From: Microbulbifer halophilus
GTDB taxonomy: Bacteria > Pseudomonadota > Gammaproteobacteria > Pseudomonadales > Cellvibrionaceae
Assembly (NCBI RefSeq): GCF_026183675.1
Contig: NZ_JAPIVK010000008.1
Span: 62,001-126,000, forward strand
DNA length: 64,000 nt
Reading direction: 5' to 3'
Shown here: piece after piece, positions 34,406 to 43,507 of the stretch
How the letters are laid out: each line of letters starts with the position of its first letter
Numbering within the stretch: the first letter of the stretch is position 1
Position numbers and translations under genes: made by a program
The notes under the pieces: model-generated
Databases searched by the model: none
What the model was told of the DNA's origin: nothing
What the model saw: only the letters and a program-made list of their open reading frames with translations

Positions 34406-34549
34406 TGCCCGTCGCCGGACGGGTTCGTGTAAGCGCTTGTAAGCCACCATTGCCGCGACCTACACTTAGCCCCCGCGACACCGCACGGCCCGCAGTGCCG
34501 GCCCGGCCTGCCGCCGGCCGAAGCAGTAGCAAGAGCACAAGCACAATAA

Positions 34550-36637
34550 ATGAGCAGCAACGACACTATCCGACTCCTGTTGATTCACGATACCCCCTCC
34601 GAAGCGCAGCGCCTGGTGAGCATGCTGCACAATGCCGGGCGCCCCAACCGGGCCCAGCATGTCGCCAGTGGCGAGGTGCTGGCCAAGTTGCTGCAGGACA
34701 AGACCTGGGATCTGCTGATCGCCGCCGACAACAGCGAAAAAGTGCCGCCGGCAGTGGCGCTGCGCACCATCAGCAAGCTGCAGAAGGATGTGCCGGCGGT
34801 GCTGCTCAGCGAGCGCGACGGTGCGCAACCGGTAGTGGAAGGGCTCAAGCTGGGTGCCCGCGACGTGGTCACGGTAGATGAGGACCAGCACCTGCTGATG
34901 GTGATCCAGCGGGAGATGATCGCGCTGGAGAACCGCCGCAGGGCGCGCCTGCACGATCGCCGCTACCACGCCACCCTGCAGCGCGCCAAGGAACTGCTGG
35001 ACAGCTCCAAGGATGCCATCGCCTATGTCTCCGACGGCCTGATCGTCTACGCCAACGACTCCTTCGCCGAGCGCTTTGGCTATTCGGACAATGAGGACGT
35101 CGAGTACCAGCCGCTGATCGACATGTTGACGGAGGGCGAACAGGAGGATGCGCGGGATTTCCTCAAGCAGTGCGCCATCGACAACAACGAGGTGGAGGCG
35201 CGGGAGTGGAAGTTCACCGCCAAGACCGCCTCCGGCAGCCCGCTGCCGATCCGCGCCGAGGTGTTGTCCACCGTGTACGATGAAGAGCGCTGTCTGCAGG
35301 TGCGTATCTCCGCGCGCGGCGGCGACACCGAACAGCTCGAGGCGCAACTCACCGATATCAAGAACCGCGACCCGCTCACCGGCCTCTACAACCGCCAGCA
35401 CTTCCTGCCACTGCTGGACAAGGTGATCCAGGCCACCGCCGGTTCCCAGCGCACCGGCGGCCTGATGTATATCGAGATCGACCGCTTCGAGGAGACGGTA
35501 CAGAAAACCGTGGGGGTCGCGGGTGCCGACGCACTGCAGAAAAAACTGGCCGAGCTGCTGCAGTCCAGCCTGCGCCGCGGCGATATGGTGGCCCGCTACG
35601 GCGAGCAGAGCTACTGCCTGCTGATGCCGGAGACCACGCCGGACAGCGCCGAGCTGCGCACCCGGGACCTGCTCAACAAAATCGCCGACACCATTTTCGA
35701 AGCCGGCGGTAAGACGCTGCATATCACTGCCTCGGCGGGCATCTCGCTGCTGAGCGAAGCCTCCGGCGCGGCGCAGAAGGTGCTCGACCAAGCCCTGCGG
35801 GCCCACGACCAGGCGCTGAAGGAGAGTGAAAAAGGCAACGGTTTCGCCCTCTACGAACCGGACACCGACCAGCAGGGCGATGCCGACACCTACCACCGCG
35901 CGCGTGTATTGCAGGCGCTGGAAGACGGCAACATGAAGTTGCTCTACCAGCCGATTCTCAGCCTGCAGGGCAGCGGCGAACAGATCTACGAGGTGCTGGT
36001 GCGCCTGGTGGATGGCAAGGAGGAACTGGCTCCGGTGGCTTTCCTCGAGGCCCTGGGCGACGCCAGTCTCGCCACCAAGATGGATCGTTGGGTGATACTC
36101 AATGCGATCAAGGCCGCCGCCAGACAGCGCGCCGGGGGAAAGGATGTCTCGCTGTTGCTGCATATCACCGGCGCCTCGCTGGTGGACAACGGCCTGCCGG
36201 CCTGGCTCGGTGTCGCCTTCAAGGCCGCCAAGGTGCCACCCAAGGGTGTGGTGTTTCAGCTGCGCCAGGAAGATATCGACAGCAACCTGCACGCCGCGCG
36301 GGATTTCACCAAGCAGGTCCAGGAGCTCGGCTGCCGTGTTGCCGTGTGCCATTTCGGCACCGGTCTCAACCCCTTCAAGGCGCTGGAGCACGTCAAAGTG
36401 GATGTCGCCAAGGTGGACCCCTCATTCGTGCGCGAAGTGCAGGACGAGGGCGAGAGCAGCGAAACCCTGGCCGGCCTGGTCAAGCGGCTGGGTGAGGCCG
36501 ACACCCGGGTGATAGTGCCGCATATCGAACAGGCCAGCATGCTGCCGACCCTGTGGCAGACCGGCACCGACTATATCCAGGGCTACTATGTGCAGGCGCC
36601 GGCGGAAGAGATGGATTTCGACTTCAGCCTGGATTGA
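34550..36637 (+). CDS. fimX: FimX-like c-di-GMP effector (REC-PAS-GGDEF-EAL)
   Basis: A 695-residue protein. An N-terminal receiver-like domain (about 1-125) is followed by PAS (about 145-255), GGDEF (about 270-435) and EAL (about 445-690). The GGDEF signature is replaced by YGEQS and the EAL motif by EVL (YEVLVRL), so neither synthesis nor hydrolysis of c-di-GMP is expected. This is the state of FimX, which binds c-di-GMP through its EAL domain and controls type IV pilus assembly and twitching motility at the pole. The end FDFSLD is acidic. It follows the PilZ-like gene by 144 bases, where no gene is seen. Confidence 0.88.
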   Translation: MSSNDTIRLLLIHDTPSEAQRLVSMLHNAGRPNRAQHVASGEVLAKLLQDKTWDLLIAADNSEKVPPAVALRTISKLQKDVPAVLLSERDGAQPVVEGLKLGARDVVTVDEDQHLLMVIQREMIALENRRRARLHDRRYHATLQRAKELLDSSKDAIAYVSDGLIVYANDSFAERFGYSDNEDVEYQPLIDMLTEGEQEDARDFLKQCAIDNNEVEAREWKFTAKTASGSPLPIRAEVLSTVYDEERCLQVRISARGGDTEQLEAQLTDIKNRDPLTGLYNRQHFLPLLDKVIQATAGSQRTGGLMYIEIDRFEETVQKTVGVAGADALQKKLAELLQSSLRRGDMVARYGEQSYCLLMPETTPDSAELRTRDLLNKIADTIFEAGGKTLHITASAGISLLSEASGAAQKVLDQALRAHDQALKESEKGNGFALYEPDTDQQGDADTYHRARVLQALEDGNMKLLYQPILSLQGSGEQIYEVLVRLVDGKEELAPVAFLEALGDASLATKMDRWVILNAIKAAARQRAGGKDVSLLLHITGASLVDNGLPAWLGVAFKAAKVPPKGVVFQLRQEDIDSNLHAARDFTKQVQELGCRVAVCHFGTGLNPFKALEHVKVDVAKVDPSFVREVQDEGESSETLAGLVKRLGEADTRVIVPHIEQASMLPTLWQTGTDYIQGYYVQAPAEEMDFDFSLD

Positions 36638-36799
36638 GCATTATCGGGACCCGCGGAGCCCCAGCTCCGCTCTCCCTTCGCTCCCAGGCCACCCACCCGT
36701 GCAAATCTGCTCCCGATGGGTTTACCAGCATTCCGCATTCCGCATTCCTCAAGTATCCTGTCCTGCGAACCAATAAGCAGAACATCCATGGAGCCCTGC

Positions 36800-38770
36800 A
36801 TGTTGCCCCGTATACTCACTACCAGTCTGCTCGCCAGCGCCTTTGCCCTGGCGGTCGGCTGTTCCAAGTCCGAGCCAGCTCCCGAACCGGAGGCGGCCAG
36901 GCCCGCGGCGGAAGATAAAGAGGCCGCCGCCCCTGCGACAGAAAAAGCGGACAAAGAAAAAGCCGGCAAAAAATCCCCGGAATCCGGTGTGGATTACCAC
37001 TCCCTCGCCAATACCGGCGATTACCGGGTCGAGCACCTCGACCTGGACCTGACTGTCGACTTCGAGCGCAAGATACTCGAGGGCGAGGCCAGGCTGCAGT
37101 TCAAGCGCCTGAACGACAAGAACCCGCCACTGGTTCTCGATACCCGCGGCCTGGAAATCGAGGCAGTGGAGGCCGGCCACGGCGACACACTGGAGCCGGT
37201 GAAGTTCGCCATGGGCGAGACGGATCCGCACCTGGGCACGCCGCTGGAAATCCAGCTGCCGAAAAACGCCACCGCCGTTGCCATCCGGTACCAGACCTCT
37301 CCCGACGCCTCCGGCGTGCAGTGGCTGGAGCCGCAGCAGACCGCCGGCGGCGAGTATCCGTTCCTGTTCACCCAGGCCCAGGCGATCCACGCGCGCAGCT
37401 TCGTGCCGCTGCAGGATTCGCCGCAGGTGCGCCTCACCTACAACGCCACCATCCGCACGCCGGAAAATCTGCGCGCGGTGATGAGCGCCGACAATGACCC
37501 GGAGGCGGAAATCGATGGCGTCTATGAGTTCGAGATGCCGCAGCCGATCCCCTCCTACCTGCTGGCGCTGGCCGTGGGCGACCTGGAATTCAAGCCTATG
37601 GGGGAACGCACCGGCGTCTACGCCGAGGCCGAAATCCTCGACGATGCGGCGAAAGAGTTCGAGGACACCGAATCCATGCTCGAGGCCACCGAGAAGGTCT
37701 ACGGCCCCTACCGCTGGGACCGCTACGACCTGCTGATCCTGCCGCCCAGCTTCCCGTTTGGCGGTATGGAAAACCCGCGCCTGAGCTTTATCACCCCGAC
37801 CGTGATCGCCGGCGACAAGAGCCTGGTGGCGCTGATCGCCCACGAGCTGGCGCACTCCTGGTCCGGCAACCTGGTCACCAACGCCAGCTGGCGCGACCTG
37901 TGGCTGAACGAAGGCTTCACCACCTACCTGACCAACCGCATCATGCAGAATATCTACGGCGACGAGCGTTACCGTATGGAAATGGCGCTGGGCTACGACG
38001 ACCTGCAGGCGGCCCTGGAAGACAAGCCGGACAGCGACGAGATCATGGCCATCGACCTGCGCGGCCGCGATCCGGACGAGGTCTTCTCCAATATTCCCTA
38101 CGAGAAGGGCTCGCTGTTTCTGTACGAGCTGGAGCAGAAGATCGGCCGCGAGAATTTCGACCAGTTCCTGCTGGACTACTTCAACGAGTTCTCTTTCCAG
38201 AGTATCAACACCGAAGACTTCGTCAGCTATCTGCAGAAGACCCTGCTGGCGCAGTACCCGGACAAACTGGACGAGGCGCGCATCAGGGAGTGGATCTTCG
38301 AACCGGGTATTCCCGAGGGCGCGCCGCACCCGCAGTCCGATGCTTTCAGTAAGATTGATCCGGTGCGCCAGCAGTGGCTGGACGACGAGATCGCCGCGGC
38401 GGATATCGACACCGGCGACTGGACTTACCACCAGTGGAAGTACTTCCTCGACGGCATGCCGGAGAAGCTGAGCGATGAGCAGCTGCAGGAACTGGACGGG
38501 GCCTTCGACCTGACCGAGTCGAAGAACAACGAGATCGCCTTCAGCTGGCTGATGATCGCCGTGCGGAACGACTACGAGCCGGCCAATGCACGGCTGGAGG
38601 ATTTCCTCACCAGCATCGGCCGCAACAAGTTTCTGCGCCCGCTGTACCGCAACCTGGTGGAAAACGGCGAGCGGGAAAAGGCCGCGCGTATCTTTGAGCA
38701 GGCCAAGCCCGGCTATCACCCGCTGACCGTCAAGGTGAACAGCCAGATCATCTACGGCGACGATCAGTGA
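36800..38770 (+). CDS. M1-family metallopeptidase, lipoprotein
   Basis: A 656-residue peptidase with a lipoprotein signal (MLPRILTTSLLASAFALAVG then Cys21), so it is anchored in a membrane facing the periplasm. A charged Glu/Lys/Ala-rich linker (about 25-62) follows. The exopeptidase motif GGMENP is at 321-326 and the zinc site HELAH at 348-352 with Glu371 in LNEGFTTYL. The C-terminal helical region resembles leukotriene A4 hydrolase/aminopeptidases. It probably trims N-terminal residues from peptides. The start at 36800 has GGAG 6 bases upstream; in-frame upstream starts would bury the signal. Confidence 0.93.
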   Translation: MLPRILTTSLLASAFALAVGCSKSEPAPEPEAARPAAEDKEAAAPATEKADKEKAGKKSPESGVDYHSLANTGDYRVEHLDLDLTVDFERKILEGEARLQFKRLNDKNPPLVLDTRGLEIEAVEAGHGDTLEPVKFAMGETDPHLGTPLEIQLPKNATAVAIRYQTSPDASGVQWLEPQQTAGGEYPFLFTQAQAIHARSFVPLQDSPQVRLTYNATIRTPENLRAVMSADNDPEAEIDGVYEFEMPQPIPSYLLALAVGDLEFKPMGERTGVYAEAEILDDAAKEFEDTESMLEATEKVYGPYRWDRYDLLILPPSFPFGGMENPRLSFITPTVIAGDKSLVALIAHELAHSWSGNLVTNASWRDLWLNEGFTTYLTNRIMQNIYGDERYRMEMALGYDDLQAALEDKPDSDEIMAIDLRGRDPDEVFSNIPYEKGSLFLYELEQKIGRENFDQFLLDYFNEFSFQSINTEDFVSYLQKTLLAQYPDKLDEARIREWIFEPGIPEGAPHPQSDAFSKIDPVRQQWLDDEIAAADIDTGDWTYHQWKYFLDGMPEKLSDEQLQELDGAFDLTESKNNEIAFSWLMIAVRNDYEPANARLEDFLTSIGRNKFLRPLYRNLVENGEREKAARIFEQAKPGYHPLTVKVNSQIIYGDDQ

Positions 38771-38811
38771 TGCCGTTCCGCGGCAGTCGTGATCGGGATC
38801 GCGGCTGCCGC

Positions 38812-38835
38812 CGCCCGCCAAAAAATTGGCGGGCG
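38812..38835. terminator. Possible terminator hairpin after the M1 peptidase gene
   Basis: A perfect 9-bp GC-rich stem (38812-38820 with 38827-38835) encloses the loop AAAAAT. There is no T-run after it on the plus strand, so termination efficiency is uncertain. Confidence 0.4.
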
Positions 38836-38917
38836 ATTCCCTTGCCCGCTGTTCAGTGGACCCGCCTTTGAGTAACCTTCCCGAACCGAAAACCGTTCGC
38901 AGGTGAGGGAGGTGCTT

Positions 38918-39037
38918 ATGCGAAACCGGGTTATCTTCATGGTGCTACTGGTGCTGTCTATCAGCAGCTGCGCCGGTGGCGTCTGTACCGATCGCGAAAA
39001 GCAGCGCCCGCTGCCAATCCCGCACGCCTTTGCCTGA
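38918..39037 (+). CDS. Small lipoprotein (39 aa)
   Basis: A short frame starting at an ATG with a strong GAGGGAGG Shine-Dalgarno 5-6 bases upstream. The product MRNRVIFMVLLVLSISSC followed by AGGVCTDREKQ has a basic N-terminus, a hydrophobic core and a lipobox-like ISSC with Cys18, and would leave a mature lipopeptide of 22 residues. It lies between the M1 gene and the convergent serB gene in a 350-base gap with no other gene. Its function is unknown; similar tiny lipoproteins are often missed by gene callers. Confidence 0.6.
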   Translation: MRNRVIFMVLLVLSISSCAGGVCTDREKQRPLPIPHAFA

Positions 39038-39120
39038 ACCGCCGCTCCTGTGCGGAGGCCGCTATAGCTGTAGGCCGGGGTGAGCTCCGCGAAGCCCGGC
39101 AGGAGGGCCCCGGCGGTCCG

Positions 39121-40233
39121 TTACGGCAGCGCGGCGATCTGCCGGTCGTTGAGCCCGAACAGATACAGCGCCGCATCCAGCCCGAAATGCGTAATCGCCT
39201 GCGGCGCCTCCAGGCGCACCTTGGGCTTGGGGTGAATGGCGATGCCCAGCGCGCCCAGGTTCAGCATCGGGATATCGTTGGCGCCGTCGCCGACGGCGAT
39301 CACCCGGTCCGGATCCAGCCCCAGCTCTTCCGCCATCTGCTGCAGCAATTCCCGCTTGCGATTGCCGTCGACGATTGGCTCGATCACGCCACCGGTCAGT
39401 GCGCCGTTTTCGAACTCCAGCTGGTTGGCGTGGATAAAATCCAACGGCAGTTTCTCCCGCTGCAGGTAGTCGGCGAAATAGGTGAAACCGCCGGACAGGA
39501 CGGCCGTCTTGCAACCCAGCGCCCGCAGCGCGCGCAGCAGTTGCTCCGCGCCGCCCTTGATCGGCAGTTGCGTCGCGATTTCACCCAGGCGCTGTTCGGA
39601 AAAACCTTTCAGCAGCGCCATGCGCTTTCTGAAACTCTGGCGGAAATCCAGCTCGCCGCGCATGGCCGCCTCGGTGATCGCCGCCACCTGATCGCCGATA
39701 CCGGTGATCTTCGCCAGCTCGTCGATCACCTCGGCGTCGATCAGTGTCGAATCCATATCGAAACCCGCCAGCCGTGGCGGGCGCTGACTGTGGCCCGGCT
39801 GTAACACCAGGTCTGCCTCCAGCTTCTCCGCCAGCTGCAGACAGGCGTGCCTGGCCGGGGCAAAATCCGGTTCGGCGTCCAATTGGAAGCGCAGCACGGT
39901 GCGGTCGTCGCGCCGGGCCAGGGTGTCCACGGCGGTTACGGGCCACTTGCGCCCGGCGAAAAAGGCCAGCAGTTGCTGCAGCCGGGCGAGACTCAGGGCC
40001 GGGGAGAGCAGGGTGGCGCACCAGGGGCTGCCGACGGGCGCGGGTTCCGCCGCTGCAGCGGCGGCTTCGGTACCCCCTTTCCCCAGGGGCGAAACGCCGG
40101 CGTACTCCAGCCCGAGGTGCGCCAGGTCGCCGTGGCATTCGAGGTAGCGGACTGTCGCATTTTCCGCGGCCGGGATCTGCGCTATCTCCGCCAGCGGTAT
40201 CCTGAATTCCCGAAGTGTCGTCGCTGTGGCCAT
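39121..40233 (-). CDS. serB: Phosphoserine phosphatase
   Basis: A 370-residue enzyme that makes serine from phosphoserine. The HAD motif DMDST has nucleophile Asp159 and acid Asp161 (GFDMDSTLIDAE); later motifs are VLSGGFTYFADYL and VGDGANDIPML. The N-terminal 150 residues are an ACT-like regulatory part, with an Ala-rich insertion near 56-63. It is divergent from the AhpA/Smp-type gene, the same order as serB and smp (ytjB) in E. coli. Confidence 0.95.
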   Translation of the reverse strand: MATATTLREFRIPLAEIAQIPAAENATVRYLECHGDLAHLGLEYAGVSPLGKGGTEAAAAAAEPAPVGSPWCATLLSPALSLARLQQLLAFFAGRKWPVTAVDTLARRDDRTVLRFQLDAEPDFAPARHACLQLAEKLEADLVLQPGHSQRPPRLAGFDMDSTLIDAEVIDELAKITGIGDQVAAITEAAMRGELDFRQSFRKRMALLKGFSEQRLGEIATQLPIKGGAEQLLRALRALGCKTAVLSGGFTYFADYLQREKLPLDFIHANQLEFENGALTGGVIEPIVDGNRKRELLQQMAEELGLDPDRVIAVGDGANDIPMLNLGALGIAIHPKPKVRLEAPQAITHFGLDAALYLFGLNDRQIAALP

Positions 40234-40346
40234 GATCGCTTCCCTGTGGGTTGTCGGAATGGGAGGCGCATTATAGCTCCCGCGGCATTATTCGCTAAAA
40301 TCACCCGATCGATACCCACAACGACAACAGACAGCGCGGCCAGCCA

Positions 40347-41429
40347 ATGATTGCCTTCCTGATCGACAAGAGCCAGAACCTGCCGAAACGCCTCGCGCGG
40401 TTGCCGCAACACCGGCGCCAGCAGTTGCTCGCGGCCCTGATCTGGCTGGTGCTGGCACTCTTCTGTTGCGCGGTCCTGGGGCACTATTACGGCCAGCAGC
40501 GGGATGCCGCCGCTACGCGCGACCGTGCCGAGGCGCGGGCGGCGGCCACTTTCCTGGCCGGCCAGAGCCTGGAGCGCATCGTCGCCGGCGATCGCATCAG
40601 TACACAGTTGCTGACCCGGCAACTGCTGGCGCTGCCGGCCATCTCCGGTATTACCGTGCAGGACGTGGAGTCCAATCCGCTGGCGCAGGTAGGGGATCCG
40701 GAGCGCGGCGAGACGGTGACCGAGCCGGTAGTGTTGCACGACAGCCTCGCCGGCAGTGTCACTGTCAATGTGGTGCCGGGGAGCGGTGTGCACTTCCCCT
40801 GGGGTAGCCTGCTGCTGGTGCTGGTCTTCGCCCTGCCGTTCAGCGCCGCAGCGGCGCTGGCTGCCAGCCAGCTGCCTGCGCGCCGCGCGATGCCGGTGAT
40901 GGAGGCGACACCGGTACCGCAGCCGAAACCGGAGCCGGAAGTGCGGGTGGGGCTGTATATCCGCCCGCTCAACTGGGTGCAGCTCGGCAACCAGCTCAGT
41001 CGCAGCGCGCTGGACAGCCTGCAGTCGGAACTGGAGGAGCGGCTGCAACTGCTGCGGCGCATCTACGATGCGCGCCCCCTCGAACACGCCGGGCCGCATC
41101 GGGGGTTGGGGTTCTGTGGTGAGGATGCAGTCTTTCGCGCCGTCTGCTGCGGCCTGTTGTTGCGAGAGTTGCAGGGGGCCAGTCGCGCCACTGGCCTGCA
41201 ACTCGCGGTGGCGGTGGTGCCGGCCCGGACGGAGTCCTTCGAGTTTTCCGGCGAGCAATTGCTGTCCCAGGCCCGCGATCTGTCCCTGCACGGCGAGCTG
41301 CTGGAGGATGAATCCCTGGCCGGCCGTATCGAGAGCTACGGCGTGGACTGGGGCGCCCAGGTCACCGGTCTCACTTCCCCCTACCAGAAACTGCTCGACA
41401 ACCAGTTGCACCAGTTGCTGCAGGCATGA
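40347..41429 (+). CDS. AhpA/Smp (YtjB)-type membrane protein
   Basis: A 360-residue protein with two membrane helices, at about 30-48 (LLAALIWLVLALFCCAVLG) and 150-172, enclosing a roughly 100-residue periplasmic sensor-like segment. A Pro/Glu linker and a cytoplasmic domain follow. The topology and the position divergent from serB fit the AhpA/YtjB (Smp) family, whose function is poorly known. The cytoplasmic C-terminal part is longer than in E. coli Smp. The call rests mainly on synteny and topology. Confidence 0.65.
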   Translation: MIAFLIDKSQNLPKRLARLPQHRRQQLLAALIWLVLALFCCAVLGHYYGQQRDAAATRDRAEARAAATFLAGQSLERIVAGDRISTQLLTRQLLALPAISGITVQDVESNPLAQVGDPERGETVTEPVVLHDSLAGSVTVNVVPGSGVHFPWGSLLLVLVFALPFSAAAALAASQLPARRAMPVMEATPVPQPKPEPEVRVGLYIRPLNWVQLGNQLSRSALDSLQSELEERLQLLRRIYDARPLEHAGPHRGLGFCGEDAVFRAVCCGLLLRELQGASRATGLQLAVAVVPARTESFEFSGEQLLSQARDLSLHGELLEDESLAGRIESYGVDWGAQVTGLTSPYQKLLDNQLHQLLQA

Positions 41430-41470
41430 CCATCCGCGCTTTATGAGTCCGTTTTTGTTGCAAAGTTGAC

Positions 41471-41488
41471 GTTTACGTTAACGTAAAC
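41471..41488. promoter_or_regulatory. Probable LiuR operator
   Basis: GTTTACGTTAACGTAAAC is a perfect 18-bp palindrome directly after a TTGAC -35-like element (41466-41470), about 120 bases upstream of the MerR-type liuR start. MerR-family regulators bind such palindromes within promoters. Control of liuR and liuABCDE by this site is well supported by context. Confidence 0.75.
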
Positions 41489-41608
41489 TGCTGCTAGTCT
41501 TTGCGGCAATCGGGTCGGCACCCGCGCCGCGCGCATCCCCTGTACGGCAGGCCTGTGCGGTGCCATCAGTCAGTCGGTGGAGCTGCCGCCGCGTCACCGG
41601 AAGTCTCT

Positions 41609-42007
41609 ATGAACCGCAAGCCTGAAGAAACCAGCTACAGCATTTCCGACCTGGCGCGGGAATTCGATATCACCACCCGCACCATCCGTTTCTACGAAGA
41701 CAAGGGCCTGATCTGCCCGGCGCGCCGGGGGCAGACCCGCGTCTACAGCCCGGAAGACCGGGTGCGGCTGAAGCTGATCCTGCGCGGCAAGCGGCTGGGC
41801 TTCTCGCTGGACGAGAGCCGCGAAATCATCGACATGTACGACCCGGCCCACGGCAATGTCGAGCAGTTGCAGCGGCTGCTGGAACACATCGAACAGAAAC
41901 GCGCGCAGCTCCAGCAGCAGTTGCGCGATATCCACAGCCTGATGGGCGAGCTGGATGACGTCGAGGCGCGCGCCCGCGCTTCTCTGAAGGATCGCCCGGA
42001 AAGCTGA
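41609..42007 (+). CDS. liuR: MerR-family regulator LiuR
   Basis: A 132-residue regulator. The MerR helix-turn-helix reads SISDLAREFDITTRTIRFYE and continues into DKGLICPARRGQTRVYSPED; a coiled-coil dimerisation helix fills about 90-130. It lacks the cysteines of metal-sensing MerR proteins, as expected for LiuR, which responds to branched-chain degradation intermediates. The start is the ATG at 41609; the open frame upstream to 41501 crosses the promoter. It lies 24 bases before liuA and is preceded by the palindromic operator. Confidence 0.93.
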   Translation: MNRKPEETSYSISDLAREFDITTRTIRFYEDKGLICPARRGQTRVYSPEDRVRLKLILRGKRLGFSLDESREIIDMYDPAHGNVEQLQRLLEHIEQKRAQLQQQLRDIHSLMGELDDVEARARASLKDRPES

Positions 42008-42031
42008 AGAATCAACCGTTACGGAGTTGCC

Positions 42032-43201
42032 ATGAACACGCCCTACCCAACCCTGAATTTTGGTCTCGGCGAAGAGATCGACATGCTGCGCGATATGGTT
42101 CACAAATTCTGCCAGGCGGAGCTGGCACCGCGCGCGGCGCAGATCGACGAGGACAACCTGTTCCCGGCCGATATGTGGAAAAAGTTCGGCGACCTGGGCC
42201 TGCTGGGTATGACCGTCGAGGAGGAGTTCGGCGGTTCCGATATGGGTTACCTCGCCCACGCGGTGGCGATGGAGGAAATCTCCCGCGCGTCTGCATCCGT
42301 GGGCCTGTCCTACGGTGCTCACTCTAATCTCTGCGTGAACCAGATCCGCAAGAACGGTACGAAAGAACAGAAGGCCAAATACCTGCCGAAATTGTGCTCC
42401 GGCGAGCATGTCGGCGCGCTGGCCATGAGCGAACCCAACTCGGGGTCCGATGTGGTCAGCCTGCAGCTGCGCGCGGAGAAAAAGGGCGACCGCTATATCA
42501 TGAACGGCAACAAGATGTGGATCACCAACGGCCCCGATGCCAATACCTACGTGATCTACGCGCGCACCGAGCCGGGCGTCAGTTCCGGCGGCATCACCGC
42601 GTTTATCGTCGAGCGGGATTTCCCCGGTTTTTCCCGGGCGCAGAAACTCGACAAGCTGGGCATGCGTGGCTCCAACACCTGTGAACTGGTGTTCGAGGAT
42701 TGCGAGGTACCGGAAGAAAACATTCTCGGTGAGCTGAACGGCGGCGTGCGAGTATTGATGAGAGGTCTCGATTACGAGCGCACGATTCTTTCAGGTGGTC
42801 CGGTGGGTATCATGCAGGCCTGCCTGGATACGGTCGTGCCTTATGTCCATGAGCGCAAACAGTTCGGCAAGGCGATCGGCGAGTTCCAGTTGATGCAGGG
42901 CAAGGTTGCGGATATGTACACCGACCTCAACGCCAGCCGCGCCTACCTTTACGCCGTGGCCCGCGCCTGCGATCGCGGCGAGGACTCGCGCAAGGACTCC
43001 GCTGCGGTGATCCTCTTCACCGCCGAACGCGCCACCCAGATGGCCCTGCAGGCGATCCAGACCCTGGGCGGCAACGGCTATATCAACGAATACGACACCG
43101 GCCGCCTGCTGCGCGATGCCAAATTGTACGAGATCGGCGCCGGCACCTCGGAAATCCGCCGCATGCTGATCGGCCGCGAATTGTTTAACGAAACCCGCTA
43201 G
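42032..43201 (+). CDS. liuA: Isovaleryl-CoA dehydrogenase
   Basis: A 389-residue acyl-CoA dehydrogenase that oxidises isovaleryl-CoA to 3-methylcrotonyl-CoA with FAD and passes electrons to ETF. The family signatures [13 protein letters not shown] and MWITNGPDA are visible. The catalytic base is Glu249 in LDYERTIL, the position specific to isovaleryl-CoA dehydrogenases rather than the later Glu of MCAD. It is the first enzyme gene of the leucine operon, followed by a 306-base gap filled with repeats. Confidence 0.96.
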   Translation: MNTPYPTLNFGLGEEIDMLRDMVHKFCQAELAPRAAQIDEDNLFPADMWKKFGDLGLLGMTVEEEFGGSDMGYLAHAVAMEEISRASASVGLSYGAHSNLCVNQIRKNGTKEQKAKYLPKLCSGEHVGALAMSEPNSGSDVVSLQLRAEKKGDRYIMNGNKMWITNGPDANTYVIYARTEPGVSSGGITAFIVERDFPGFSRAQKLDKLGMRGSNTCELVFEDCEVPEENILGELNGGVRVLMRGLDYERTILSGGPVGIMQACLDTVVPYVHERKQFGKAIGEFQLMQGKVADMYTDLNASRAYLYAVARACDRGEDSRKDSAAVILFTAERATQMALQAIQTLGGNGYINEYDTGRLLRDAKLYEIGAGTSEIRRMLIGRELFNETR

Positions 43202-43203
43202 CC

Positions 43204-43275
43204 GGGAGCGCCGAGCCCCAGCTCGGCAAGCGGACCGCAGGTCCGCTCTCCCCTCTCCCGCTTGCGGGAGAGGGG
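43204..43275. repeat. Two hairpin repeats in the liuA-liuB gap
   Basis: At 43204-43245 are two small hairpins of the family also seen at 63208-63326 (GCCGAG...CTCGGC, then CGGACCGCAGGTCCG). At 43250-43275 a 12-bp hairpin of the widespread CCCTCTCCC/GGGAGAGGG family follows. Related CTCTCCC hairpins occur at 45134-45154 and 45219-45241. They contain no gene. Confidence 0.75.
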
Positions 43276-43340
43276 CCGGGGGAGAGGGCGGTGTCGGTGC
43301 CTTCTGAGGTTTTTGCGGTGCCATTCGCCAACTTCGTGGC

Positions 43341-43452
43341 GGCGCTGCTACCGGTACTGCCTTGCGAGACACGCCGTGTATACATCCCTGTAGGCTTGTC
43401 CGCGAGGTCCCTCTCGCGGACAGTCTCGCAAGGCAGTATCGGCATCAGCGCC
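43341..43452. repeat. R1 hairpin repeat, copy c, with unrelated arms
   Basis: The conserved 54-base core (43370-43423) is flanked by 29-base arms 43341-43369 and 43424-43452 that pair with only three non-Watson-Crick positions. The arm sequence (ACTGCCTTGCGAGA next to the core) does not match the arms of the other five copies. In the inner hairpin, both strands changed relative to copy a (GTCCGCGAG with CTCGCGGAC). It ends 56 bases before liuB. Confidence 0.9.
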
Positions 43453-43507
43453 TTCGCATCTAACCTCTGAGCTGTTAGCGACTGCCTGGAAACGCGAATC
43501 AGAATCT

